A stretch of 7,541 nt of DNA from Pseudomonadota bacterium (GTDB lineage Bacteria > Pseudomonadota > Alphaproteobacteria > Acetobacterales > Acetobacteraceae): the NCBI GenBank assembly GCA_021808985.1, contig JAKBAQ010000141.1:1-7541 (forward strand), written 5' to 3'. Both the position numbers and the translations under genes were made by a program. Position 1 is the first letter of the stretch; the number at the start of each line of letters is the position of its first letter. Shown in pieces: positions 1 through 6,236 of the stretch. Under the pieces are notes generated by a model, which worked only from the letters and a program-made list of their open reading frames with translations, did not search any database and had not been told where the DNA came from.

Positions 1-555
1 CCAGGTTAGCAGATTGGGCATTGCCGCGCCGATCTCATCCAGGCCCACGCGCCAGTGCGGGGTGGCGCCGAGGCTGAGATTGTTGAGCAGGAACGCGCGC
101 AGCGGCGCCGCCTTGACCACCCGCGCGAGCGCGGCGTCGGCCTCGCCACGGCTCAGCCCTGGGTGCAGATCAATCGTCTGCATCGCTTTCACATAATCAT
201 CATAATCATGGTCATAACGGATCGGCGCGATATCCAGCACCGCCAGGCGCTCCACCAGGTCTGGCTGGGTGAGCGCCAGCATCATCGCCGTTTTGCCGCC
301 CAGGGAGTGGCCGGCGACCCGCACGCGCGATACACCGAGCGCCGCGCAGGTATCGGCCACATCTTGCGCCATGGTGGCGAAATCCATCGCCGCGCCGTGG
401 GGGCTATCACCATGGTTGCGCAGGTCCATCGCGATCACCCGTGCCTGGGGGCTGAGGCCGCGGGAGAGCAGGCCCAGATTTTTCGCCGCGCCGAACAAGC
501 CATGCAGCAGCACCAGCGGCGGGCCTTCGCCCGAGATCAATGTGTTGAGAATCAT
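1..555 (-). CDS. YbfF/ABHD11-like alpha/beta hydrolase (esterase), N-terminal part, cut by window edge
   Basis: Reading the minus strand from an ATG at 555 gives 185 open codons running off the left edge; the family is about 255 residues, so roughly 70 C-terminal residues are missing. What is seen: the oxyanion-hole segment LLHGLFGAAKNLG (16-28), the strand-and-loop segment MDLRNHGDSPHG (43-54), the nucleophile elbow GHSLGGK with Ser84, and LDIAPIRY (107-114). This order (HGLFG..NLG, D-RNHG-SPH, GHS-GGK, DIAP) is characteristic of the YbfF/ABHD11 esterase group, which hydrolyses short acyl esters and thioesters in the cytoplasm; the true substrate is unknown. The catalytic Asp and His should lie in or beyond the missing part. 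The start is supported by an AGGTGG ribosome binding site (forward 561-566) 5 nt upstream and by the family's short N-terminus before the first strand. It is divergent from the beta-propeller gene, with 200 bp between the starts. Family assignment is firm; the physiological role is not. Confidence 0.93.
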   Translation of the reverse strand, partial: MILNTLISGEGPPLVLLHGLFGAAKNLGLLSRGLSPQARVIAMDLRNHGDSPHGAAMDFATMAQDVADTCAALGVSRVRVAGHSLGGKTAMMLALTQPDLVERLAVLDIAPIRYDHDYDDYVKAMQTIDLHPGLSRGEADAALARVVKAAPLRAFLLNNLSLGATPHWRVGLDEIGAAMPNLLTW

Positions 556-621
556 CCCCGCCACCTTTGCCGCATCGGCAAATAATCTCAAGCGCCTGAC
601 CGAAAAACAGCTATGAGCGCA

Positions 622-641
622 GCGCGATGCCAGCATTGCGC
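622..641. promoter_or_regulatory. 20-bp imperfect palindrome between divergent genes (candidate operator)
   Basis: The left arm GCGCGATGC (622-630) and right arm GCATTGCGC (633-641) are complementary except for one position and are separated by CA. The site lies in the 200-bp gap between the divergent starts at 555 and 756, 66 bp upstream of the hydrolase start and 114 bp upstream of the propeller start. This geometry suits a dimeric repressor or activator controlling one or both genes, but no regulator gene is in the window and no family consensus was recognised. In RNA the same bases would form a 9-bp stem with a 2-nt loop including one G-U pair, which is too tight to be a good terminator. 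The binding role is inference. Confidence 0.35.
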
Positions 642-755
642 GGCCTGTGTTTCAGGCGGATTTCGGGCGGGGCCGCGCCCGCCACATTGCTGCGCTGACT
701 TGCCGTGGGCTGGCCCGCTCTTCGCAACACAGCCGGAAAAGACTAAACAGGCGCC

Positions 756-1766
756 ATGATTACGCGCCGCACTGCTGTCTCGCTCCTGCCTTTGGCTCTC
801 TTTCCCGCGCAAGCCCTGGCTGACAACACTCCACCCCCCTCCCCCGGCGTGACCCCGCCGCAGCAGCTGGCCATGGTGATGAACTCTGGTGAGGCGACTG
901 TGTCCGTGATCGACATGAGCACGAAGCAGGTGATCAACACCCTGCCGATGCTGCGCGAGCCGAGCCACTGGGCGCTGACGCCGGACCGCAAGAAACTTTA
1001 TGTCTCCGATGCCGGCGGCAATGCGCTGTTCATCTTCGACCCGCTGACCGCAGCACCGCTGGGCTATATCCGCATCGCCGACCCTTACCAGCTTGCCTAC
1101 ACGCCGGACCAGAAATACCTGGCGGTGAATGCCCTGCGCCTCAATTATGTGGACATATATGACGCGACGACGCTGCAGCTGGTGAAACGCTTCAAGGCCG
1201 GCAAGTTTCCGAGCCATATGGATTTTTCGCCGGACAGCCGCTTCAGCTTTCATTCCATGCAGAAATCCAACACGCTGGTCTCCTTTGACCTGACCACCAT
1301 GACCGAGCGCTGGAGCATGCCCATAGGCAAGACGCCAGCGGGCGTGCTGTGGCATAATGGCAAGATTCTGGTCTGTATCATGGGGGAAAACGGCATCGTG
1401 GAGGTTGACCCGCATACCGGCATCATCACCCGCCGCCAGGCGACGGGCGAGGGCGCGCACAACATCTTCCTCTCCCGCGACCGCTCAACCCTTTATGTCT
1501 CCAACCGGGTTGGCAGCACGCTCTCCGCGCTCGACCCGGTGAGCCTGCGGGTGAAGCGTGATTATCCGATTCCCGGCGGGCCGGATGACATTGGCATTGC
1601 GCCCGACGGCAAGATATGGGTTGCGCTCCGGTTCAATGAGGCGGTCGCCGTGCTGGACCCCGCGACCGGTGATTATGACACCATCACCGTCGGCCGCTCG
1701 CCTCATGGCATTTTTCTCAACACCGAAATGCAGAAAATGGGCGAGCTGACGGCTGAACGGCTGTAA
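756..1766 (+). CDS. Exported YVTN-type seven-bladed beta-propeller protein
   Basis: The 336-residue protein starts with a signal peptide: T-R-R at 3-5, a hydrophobic core (7-17) and an ALA cleavage site at 20-22, predicting a mature start at Asp23. The twin arginine right before the core makes Tat export possible, although the consensus Phe/Leu-Leu-Lys is replaced by T-A-V; Sec is the alternative. A Pro-rich linker (26-36) leads into seven recurring units of the form V-x-V/I-D-x-x-T, near 48-55, 92-99, 132-139, 175-181, 215-221, 256-263 and 297-304. Several are preceded by the YVTN-like LYVSD (81-85) and LYVSN (246-250). About 295 mature residues at roughly 42 per unit match one closed seven-blade propeller. 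There is no CxxCH haem motif, no PQQ-enzyme tryptophan docking motif and no lipobox. Propellers of this class act as periplasmic binding or scaffold proteins; the ligand is unknown. The start is chosen for the intact signal peptide, although the upstream ribosome binding site is weak (GGAAAAG, 735-741). It looks monocistronic. Confidence 0.9.
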   Translation: MITRRTAVSLLPLALFPAQALADNTPPPSPGVTPPQQLAMVMNSGEATVSVIDMSTKQVINTLPMLREPSHWALTPDRKKLYVSDAGGNALFIFDPLTAAPLGYIRIADPYQLAYTPDQKYLAVNALRLNYVDIYDATTLQLVKRFKAGKFPSHMDFSPDSRFSFHSMQKSNTLVSFDLTTMTERWSMPIGKTPAGVLWHNGKILVCIMGENGIVEVDPHTGIITRRQATGEGAHNIFLSRDRSTLYVSNRVGSTLSALDPVSLRVKRDYPIPGGPDDIGIAPDGKIWVALRFNEAVAVLDPATGDYDTITVGRSPHGIFLNTEMQKMGELTAERL

Positions 1767-1789
1767 GGGCAGCGCCGGCGTTTTGTTTT
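1760..1789 (+). terminator. Weak possible terminator at the end of the beta-propeller gene
   Basis: GCTG (1760-1763) can pair with CAGC (1770-1773), with the TAA stop codon in the loop, and a T-rich run TTTTGTTTT follows at 1781-1789 after a GC-rich spacer. The stem is only 4 bp and the spacer to the T run is long, so this is a poor rho-independent terminator. It is listed because no better one exists downstream of this gene. A second loose hairpin, AAGCCG (1823-1828) with CGGCTT (1840-1845), has no T run. Confidence 0.2.
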
Positions 1790-1944
1790 CGTGTTCATAA
1801 CGACACGGATTATTGCGCGAACAAGCCGGATTTTGACGGCGGCTTGAGATTTCGCGCGGCCGAATGCGGCAGCTTGGCTGTCCGTTCGCCTCGGATTTGT
1901 TCGTTTTCTCGCGTTGAAATTTTATTCAGCATTGCGAATTTTCC

Positions 1945-1975
1945 AACTTGAACCGCGCGCGCGGGCGAACAAGTT
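1945..1975. promoter_or_regulatory. Inverted repeat AACTTG-N19-CAAGTT with a nested GC palindrome (candidate operator)
   Basis: AACTTG at 1945-1950 and CAAGTT at 1970-1975 are exact inverse complements. Between them CCGCGCGCGCGG (1953-1964) is itself a perfect 12-bp palindrome. The right arm ends 14 bp before a perfect TATAAT at 1990-1995, so it covers the expected -35 position, where a repressor could block polymerase. The downstream target would be the aldehyde dehydrogenase gene. No regulator is encoded nearby and no known binding consensus was recognised, so the operator role is inference. Confidence 0.35.
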
Positions 1976-1995
1976 ATTAGCGATCATTCTATAAT
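1966..1995 (+). promoter_or_regulatory. Candidate sigma-70-type promoter with perfect -10 TATAAT
   Basis: TATAAT at 1990-1995 matches the housekeeping -10 consensus exactly. The best -35 at a normal distance is CGAACA (1966-1971, 18-bp spacer), which matches only the last three bases of TTGACA. It is the best -10 in the long gap upstream of the aldehyde dehydrogenase. The weak -35 overlaps an inverted repeat, which would suit a regulated promoter. A transcript starting near 2002 would have a leader of about 170 nt. Confidence 0.4.
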
Positions 1996-2000
1996 TCATA

Positions 2001-2031
2001 TTGACTGTCCACGAGGATACGGGGATAGAAT
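2001..2031 (+). promoter_or_regulatory. Alternative promoter: TTGACT with TAGAAT, 19-bp spacer
   Basis: TTGACT (2001-2006) matches five of six bases of the -35 consensus and TAGAAT (2026-2031) five of six of the -10, but the 19-bp spacing is longer than the usual 17. This is an alternative to the TATAAT box just upstream; both point to the aldehyde dehydrogenase gene. Sequence alone cannot decide between them. Confidence 0.3.
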
Positions 2032-2171
2032 TCATCAAGCGTTGACGGGTGGGTGAAATGGAATTTGACCGCTGAATTTCGCCTCTGGCGCGTTCATGCG
2101 CGCGGTTTCGCCTGATCATGTGAATTATGAGATCTGGCTCGTCTGAACCAAATTAATTTAGGGAGAAAAAA

Positions 2172-3575
2172 ATGAGTGATTACCGGCTATTGATCAACGG
2201 CCAGCTGACGCAGGGCGCGATGAGCATGGATGTGCTGAACCCGGCGACGGGAGAGGTTATCAGCCAATGCCCGCGCGCCGATGCCGCGCAGGCGGAAGCG
2301 GCCGTGCAGGCGGCGAAAAATGCGTTTCCCGCATGGTCCAAACTGCCGATTGAAACACGCCGCGCGAAAATTTTCGCCATTGCCGACAGCCTGGAAGCGA
2401 GGCTTGATGAATTCGCCAGGTTGCTGACCACTGAGCAGGGCAAACCGCTGGCGGATGCGACGGGGGAGATTGGCGGCGCGGTTGCGATGCTGCGCATTCT
2501 GGGCAGCATGGAACTTCCTTCCAAAATCCTGAAGGAAGATGAGAAGGAAAAAATCGTTGAACATCGCACGCCGCTTGGCGTGGTGGCGGCGATTACGCCC
2601 TGGAATTATCCGATGACCATCCTGATGGTCAAAATCACGCCGGCTTTGCTCGCCGGCAACACCGTGGTGGCGAAGCCCGCGCCCACGACACCGCTCTCCA
2701 GCCTGCGGTTCGCCGAAATCTGCAATGCGCATCTTCCTGCTGGCGTGCTCAACATGATTACGGACCTGAACGACCTTGGCGGGCTGCTGACGAAGCATCC
2801 GGATGTCGCGAAAATTTCCTTCACGGGCTCCACAGCCACCGGACGCAAGGTCATGGAAAGCGCATCGGGCACGCTAAAGCGCGTGACGCTGGAGCTTGGC
2901 GGCAATGATGTTGGCATTGTGCTGGACGATGCCGACCCGAAAGTGGTGGCGCCGAAAATTTTCGCTGGCGCCATGATCAATGCCGGTCAGGTTTGCCTGG
3001 CGATCAAGCGTCTGTATGTGCATGACTCGCTCTATGAGGAGATTTGCAGTGAACTCGCGACCTTGGCGGATGCCGCCATTGTTGAGGACGGCATGAAGCA
3101 GGGCGTGCAGATGGGGCCGCTGCAGAACAAGGCGCAGTATGAAAAGGTGAAGGCTCTGATTGAAGAGACCCGGAATGATGGGAAGATTATCGCGGGCGGC
3201 GTATGCCCCGAGGGCGGGGGTTATTTTATCCGTCCCACCATTGTTCGCGATATCGGGGATAATGCCCGCCTTGTGCGTGAGGAACAGTTTGGGCCGGTGC
3301 TGCCGGTGCTGCGTTTCTCCAGCATTGATGACGTGATCGCCCGCGCCAATGATACGACCTACGGGCTGGGCGGCACGGTGTGGACATCGAACCCGGAGCG
3401 CGGGCTTGAAGTGGCTATGCAGATTGATTCAGGTGTTGTCTGGGTTAACCAGCATTTGAATGTGCATCCGGATATTCCCACTGGCGGGGCCAAGCAGTCT
3501 GGCATGGGGACGGAACTCGGCCTTGAAGGGTTTGCCGAGTTCACGCAAAACCACGTCGTGTACGTCGCCAAGTAA
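2172..3575 (+). CDS. NAD(P)-dependent aldehyde dehydrogenase
   Basis: The 467-residue protein has the usual length and all core motifs of the ALDH superfamily, which oxidises aldehydes to carboxylic acids in the cytoplasm. Visible are PWNYP with the oxyanion Asn145, VVAKP with cofactor-binding Lys168, FTGSTATG (217-224) in the Rossmann fold, LELGG with general-base Glu241, GQVC with the nucleophile Cys275, and EEQFGPV with Glu371. The C-terminus has GGAKQSGMGTELG (438-450). The run TLKRVTLELGGND (234-246) together with GQVCLAIKRLYVH (272-284) resembles, from memory, the subgroup around Streptomyces aureofaciens AldA. The position after Lys-Pro-Ala where NAD-specific ALDHs often carry Glu is Pro171 here, so NADP use is possible. 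The start is fixed by GGGAG (2161-2165), 6 nt before ATG. The gene stands alone, with a long regulatory gap upstream and a strong terminator downstream, and is convergent with the minus-strand cluster. The substrate cannot be inferred from the sequence; a product of the neighbouring pathway is possible. Confidence 0.96.
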   Translation: MSDYRLLINGQLTQGAMSMDVLNPATGEVISQCPRADAAQAEAAVQAAKNAFPAWSKLPIETRRAKIFAIADSLEARLDEFARLLTTEQGKPLADATGEIGGAVAMLRILGSMELPSKILKEDEKEKIVEHRTPLGVVAAITPWNYPMTILMVKITPALLAGNTVVAKPAPTTPLSSLRFAEICNAHLPAGVLNMITDLNDLGGLLTKHPDVAKISFTGSTATGRKVMESASGTLKRVTLELGGNDVGIVLDDADPKVVAPKIFAGAMINAGQVCLAIKRLYVHDSLYEEICSELATLADAAIVEDGMKQGVQMGPLQNKAQYEKVKALIEETRNDGKIIAGGVCPEGGGYFIRPTIVRDIGDNARLVREEQFGPVLPVLRFSSIDDVIARANDTTYGLGGTVWTSNPERGLEVAMQIDSGVVWVNQHLNVHPDIPTGGAKQSGMGTELGLEGFAEFTQNHVVYVAK

Positions 3576-3599
3576 TTTTCAGCTTACCCGTGTAGACCC

Positions 3600-3635
3600 A
3601 AAGGGCGTTTCCGTTGCCGGAAACGCCCTTTTTTT
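3600..3635 (+). terminator. Strong rho-independent terminator after the aldehyde dehydrogenase, probably bidirectional
   Basis: AAAGGGCGTTTCCG (3600-3613) pairs perfectly over 14 bp with CGGAAACGCCCTTT (3618-3631) around a TTGC loop, and seven T residues follow the GC stem (3629-3635). It begins 25 nt after the ALDH stop. The flanks GACCC (3595-3599) and GGGTC (3636-3640) extend the symmetry. On the minus strand the same hairpin follows the oxidoreductase stop by about 20 nt, but with only three T residues, so it would terminate the convergent operon less efficiently. Confidence 0.92.
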
Positions 3636-3654
3636 GGGTCATGGTTGTTTGGCT

Positions 3655-4713
3655 TCACGCCGCCCGGTCTGTTAGCAGAACGACACGGCCTGTTGCCGTG
3701 CGCTCGGCGAGCAGGCGCATGCCCTCAACGGCATCTCTCAGCGCGAACACGGCGCTGATATCGGGACGCAGCAGGCCTTGCATGTACCAGCCCAGCATCC
3801 GCTCCATCGCCTCCGGGCTGCGGCCTGGTTGGCGGATTATGTCCTCGGCCGGTTGGATGCCCATGACCACCGCGTTTTTGAACAATATGGGGCCTAGCGA
3901 TATTTTCGGCACGCCGGCGGCGAAGCCCACCGAAAGATAGCGGCCCTCCCAGGACAGCGCGCGCAGTGCGGGCTCCGCATATGTGCCGCCGACGCCATCA
4001 AAAATCACGTGATAGCCGGATGCGTCACGGACGGAGCTGATTTTGGCATCAACCGGTGAGGCGACGCCCATGTTTTTTGTGTGGGTGAATAATGTTTCCG
4101 CCAGCTCCTTCTGCGCGGAAAGGTCCAGCGGCCCTTTGGGGTAATGCACGCCGGCATCGGCGCCAAAGCGCGCCGCCAGGGCCAGCTTTTCCGCCGAGGA
4201 GGCGCCGGCGACGACCCTGGCGCCCAGCGCCTTGCCGATTTGCACCGCCGCCAGGCCAGCACCGCCGCCGGCACCCAGCACCAAAAGTGTTTCGCCGGGT
4301 TGGAGCTTTGCCCTGTCATGCAAGGCGTAATGCGCCGTCATCGAGGCGACATAGAAGGTCGCGGCGGTGCGCATGTCCATGGCATCGGGAATGCGGTACA
4401 CTTCATGCTCTTCGAAAATGACCTCTTCGGCATAAGAGCCAGAAATGCATGTGCCCAGCACGCGCTGCCCTGGTTTAACCGAGGTGACGCCCGGGCCGGT
4501 TTGCAGCACCACGCCGGCGGCTTCGACGCCCGGAACAATCGGGAATTGCCGCTTCAGCTGCGAGCGGCCTTCCACGGACAGGATATCGGTGAAGTTCACG
4601 CCCACGGCGTGAACTTCGACCAGCACCTCGCCAAAGCCTGGCACCGGGCGGGGAAGATCTTCATACCGAAGCTTGTCGAGCGGTCCAAACTCGTGGCAAA
4701 CAATGGCTTTCAT
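3655..4713 (-). CDS. Zinc-independent MDR enzyme, NADPH:quinone oxidoreductase-like
   Basis: The 352-residue protein belongs to the medium-chain dehydrogenase/reductase superfamily, quinone oxidoreductase branch. Seen: the GroES-like N-terminal domain with GVNFTDILSVEGR (38-50) and PIVPGVEAAGVV (58-69), then a Rossmann domain with LGAGGGAGLAAVQIGKALGA (146-165) and ASSAEK (171-176), a pattern that favours NADPH. The catalytic-zinc ligands of alcohol dehydrogenases (the GHE motif) are absent, as expected for reductases of quinones, enones or enoyl thioesters. Between GAD (184-186) and FDGVGG (238-243) there are about 24 residues more than the usual spacing, which accounts for the length above the typical 320-330. 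The start is supported by a perfect AGGAGG (forward 4723-4728), 9 nt upstream. It is the last gene of the minus-strand cluster, 41 bp after the phosphotransferase. In this context it may reduce an unsaturated acyl-CoA or ketone intermediate rather than a quinone; that is inference. Confidence 0.92.
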   Translation of the reverse strand: MKAIVCHEFGPLDKLRYEDLPRPVPGFGEVLVEVHAVGVNFTDILSVEGRSQLKRQFPIVPGVEAAGVVLQTGPGVTSVKPGQRVLGTCISGSYAEEVIFEEHEVYRIPDAMDMRTAATFYVASMTAHYALHDRAKLQPGETLLVLGAGGGAGLAAVQIGKALGARVVAGASSAEKLALAARFGADAGVHYPKGPLDLSAQKELAETLFTHTKNMGVASPVDAKISSVRDASGYHVIFDGVGGTYAEPALRALSWEGRYLSVGFAAGVPKISLGPILFKNAVVMGIQPAEDIIRQPGRSPEAMERMLGWYMQGLLRPDISAVFALRDAVEGMRLLAERTATGRVVLLTDRAA

Positions 4714-4754
4714 CTCAGCATTCCTCCTGGAGTTCAGTGTTGGCGGGGCGGTGT

Positions 4755-6236
4755 TCAGGTCTCCAGCGCCAGGGCTTCGGCCAATGATTTTGACTGGTAG
4801 AGAATTAATCTATCCTGGAAATGGCTGGCACAGATCATTGCCTCGATATCGCGGCGGGTTCCGTTCAGATAATTGTTGCGAAGTCGTGTCTGGTTCACGC
4901 CATGCTGCAGGAAGACGATGATCGCGTAATAGGCGATGGCCAGCGGGTCGCAGGCAACCGCCGGGCCGCCGGCGGCAATGTAGGCCGCCACGAAATCATC
5001 CCAGCCGATGATGCCGCCGGTTATCAGCATCTTGACCTGCGCCAGGTCTTCAGCGGGGTCACCGCGTTTGGCCAGTTCCCAATCGAGCAGGGCCACGATG
5101 TCGCCATCCCGCGTGAGGACGTTGTGGGGCGCGAAATCGCCATGGATGAGGGTGACGGGGCGGTCCTGCGGCAGGGGATTCGCGGCCAGCCAGGCCAGGC
5201 AAAGATCCAGCCCCAGGGAGAAGGCGGGTTTTTCCAGCGTGCGCCACTCGGCGCTCAAGGTTGCGATGATCTCATCGCGCGCATGGGCGATGGCTGGATC
5301 GGGCGCGGCTTCCAGCGTGGAGCGATGCAGATCGGCTAGCAGGCGGGCGACCTGTTTGCCAAATTCAGGGCCGATATTCGTGCCGCCTTTCTTGCGGTCT
5401 TCATAAAAGGGCGAGCCGGCGACCTTGGCGTTCTCGATCTGGGTGGTGATGATGAAGGCGCCGCCGAGATGGCTTGCATCCGGCTCGAAGAACAAAGGTT
5501 GCGGCACCGGCAGGCCGAGTTGGTGGACCTGCTGCAGGATCGGGTATTCGTCACTGAGCACGGCCTGGGTGATGGCGTTTGGAATATCCAGCCGCAACGC
5601 CAGCCGGCGCGGCAAGACATCGTTTTCAGGCAATGTGAAAAGGGCGGTAAGTTTCGAGAAACCTCCGGAGGCGACAACGAATTCCTCCAGGGGGTCATCC
5701 GGCAGCTGGGGGTAGCGCTGCTTCAGATATGCCGCCAAGCCGGCCCGCAATGTTTGAGTTCGATCAACCACGGCTTCCGTTTTGCGGTTGCCCTGCGCGG
5801 AAAAACTCTCCTCGAAGGCCTGATTGACCCCAAGCAGGGCTTTGGACGCTTTGGTGATCCAGGCCCGCGCCGCAGGATCCTTCGCGCGCAGGCGCTGTAC
5901 AAGGCCATCAAAAATTTGCGGCGTGCCAAGCTGGTGCTGCACGGCTGCGATTTGGCGGTCCAGCGTTTCACGGACTTGTTCGGACGGCGCGCTGGACGGC
6001 GTTGGCCCCGCCAGACCGGCCGCCGCGAGGCCATTTTCCAATTCCCGCCATTGCGAGAGGGTTTCCGCCGCAATGGCATTTCCATCGGCGAGGTCTGAGG
6101 CGATACGGTCCAGCAGCAGCAGCAATGTGCCGTTCAACTTGCGGGTTCCATCCGATTGCAGGTCGGCCATGACCGGCCCGGCGAGCGCCGTGGAGATGGA
6201 GGTAATGAAGCGGTGCAGATCCTTGCCGCGGATCAT
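4755..6236 (-). CDS. APH-fold phosphotransferase with a fused helical N-terminal domain
   Basis: The 493-residue protein has a kinase-like domain from about 165 to 493. It shows a Gly-rich loop SGGFSK (190-195), RLALRLD (211-217) at the usual ATP-lysine strand with Arg215 in place of Lys, the catalytic loop HGDFAPHN (His365, Asp367, Asn372) and the metal-binding DWE (Asp385). These define the phosphotransferase/APH family; it resembles the catabolic branch (ACAD10/11 kinase domains, LvaA) more than antibiotic kinases. Members of that branch phosphorylate hydroxyacyl-CoA compounds. The first 160 residues are an extra, mostly helical region: a first block (5-68, with TRKLNGTLLLLLDRIASDL at 31-49) and a second (85-150) joined by a Pro/Ser-rich linker (75-85). 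The first block looks like the small DUF6285 proteins often found beside such kinases, judged from memory. The ATG overlaps the preceding gene's TGA (ATGA) and has no clear ribosome binding site, indicating translational coupling. A role in antibiotic resistance is unlikely given the neighbours. Confidence 0.9.
   Translation of the reverse strand: MIRGKDLHRFITSISTALAGPVMADLQSDGTRKLNGTLLLLLDRIASDLADGNAIAAETLSQWRELENGLAAAGLAGPTPSSAPSEQVRETLDRQIAAVQHQLGTPQIFDGLVQRLRAKDPAARAWITKASKALLGVNQAFEESFSAQGNRKTEAVVDRTQTLRAGLAAYLKQRYPQLPDDPLEEFVVASGGFSKLTALFTLPENDVLPRRLALRLDIPNAITQAVLSDEYPILQQVHQLGLPVPQPLFFEPDASHLGGAFIITTQIENAKVAGSPFYEDRKKGGTNIGPEFGKQVARLLADLHRSTLEAAPDPAIAHARDEIIATLSAEWRTLEKPAFSLGLDLCLAWLAANPLPQDRPVTLIHGDFAPHNVLTRDGDIVALLDWELAKRGDPAEDLAQVKMLITGGIIGWDDFVAAYIAAGGPAVACDPLAIAYYAIIVFLQHGVNQTRLRNNYLNGTRRDIEAMICASHFQDRLILYQSKSLAEALALET

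Larger units (their letters stand above)
1767..2171. other. 405-bp non-coding region, relatively AT-rich, with promoter-like and repeat elements
   Basis: No convincing gene lies here on either strand. The segment from about 1910 to 2170 is visibly richer in A and T than the flanking genes. It holds an inverted repeat (1945-1975), a perfect TATAAT (1990-1995), a TTGACT (2001-2006), three copies of the heptamer CGAACAA (1818-1824, 1966-1972 and inverted at 1897-1903) and the strong ribosome binding site of the aldehyde dehydrogenase (GGGAG, 2161-2165). The 5' untranslated region would be about 130-175 nt if the candidate promoters are real, which leaves room for leader-level control, but no known riboswitch motif was recognised. 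Confidence 0.6.

Noticed and set aside
192..209. Perfect 9-bp tandem duplication CATAATCAT, considered as a repeat array
   Set aside because: Only two copies, inside the hydrolase coding sequence, encoding part of an Asp/Tyr-rich loop in frame; not a CRISPR or satellite.
665..680. GC hairpin GGGCG-N6-CGCCC upstream of the beta-propeller gene
   Set aside because: A five-pair GC stem is expected by chance in such GC-rich DNA, and no T run follows.
588..1460. Long open frame of 290 codons on the minus strand, antisense to the beta-propeller gene
   Set aside because: Its translation is rich in His, Arg and Gln with no recognisable domain, it has no ribosome binding site, and it is fully explained by codon bias of the propeller gene opposite it.
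1922..2119. Possible small minus-strand gene of 65 codons in the long intergenic gap
   Set aside because: No Shine-Dalgarno sequence precedes the ATG, the product is an Arg/Ser/Asn-rich string without domain or signal, and the region carries promoter-like elements instead.
2187..2798. Minus-strand open frame of 203 codons inside the aldehyde dehydrogenase
   Set aside because: The opposite strand encodes a complete, motif-perfect ALDH; the antisense product is low-complexity, basic and without family features.
4144..4800. Plus-strand open frame of 218 codons opposite the MDR reductase
   Set aside because: It is a shadow of the well-supported reductase, with His/Arg/Gln-rich composition and no domain.
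5469..6098. Plus-strand open frame of 209 codons opposite the phosphotransferase
   Set aside because: It is an antisense shadow; the kinase motifs on the minus strand are unambiguous.
4755..6236. Antibiotic-resistance aminoglycoside phosphotransferase
   Set aside because: The APH-fold motifs are shared by many small-molecule kinases; the catabolic neighbours, coupling to a DUF7064-like gene and the N-terminal extension argue against a resistance role.
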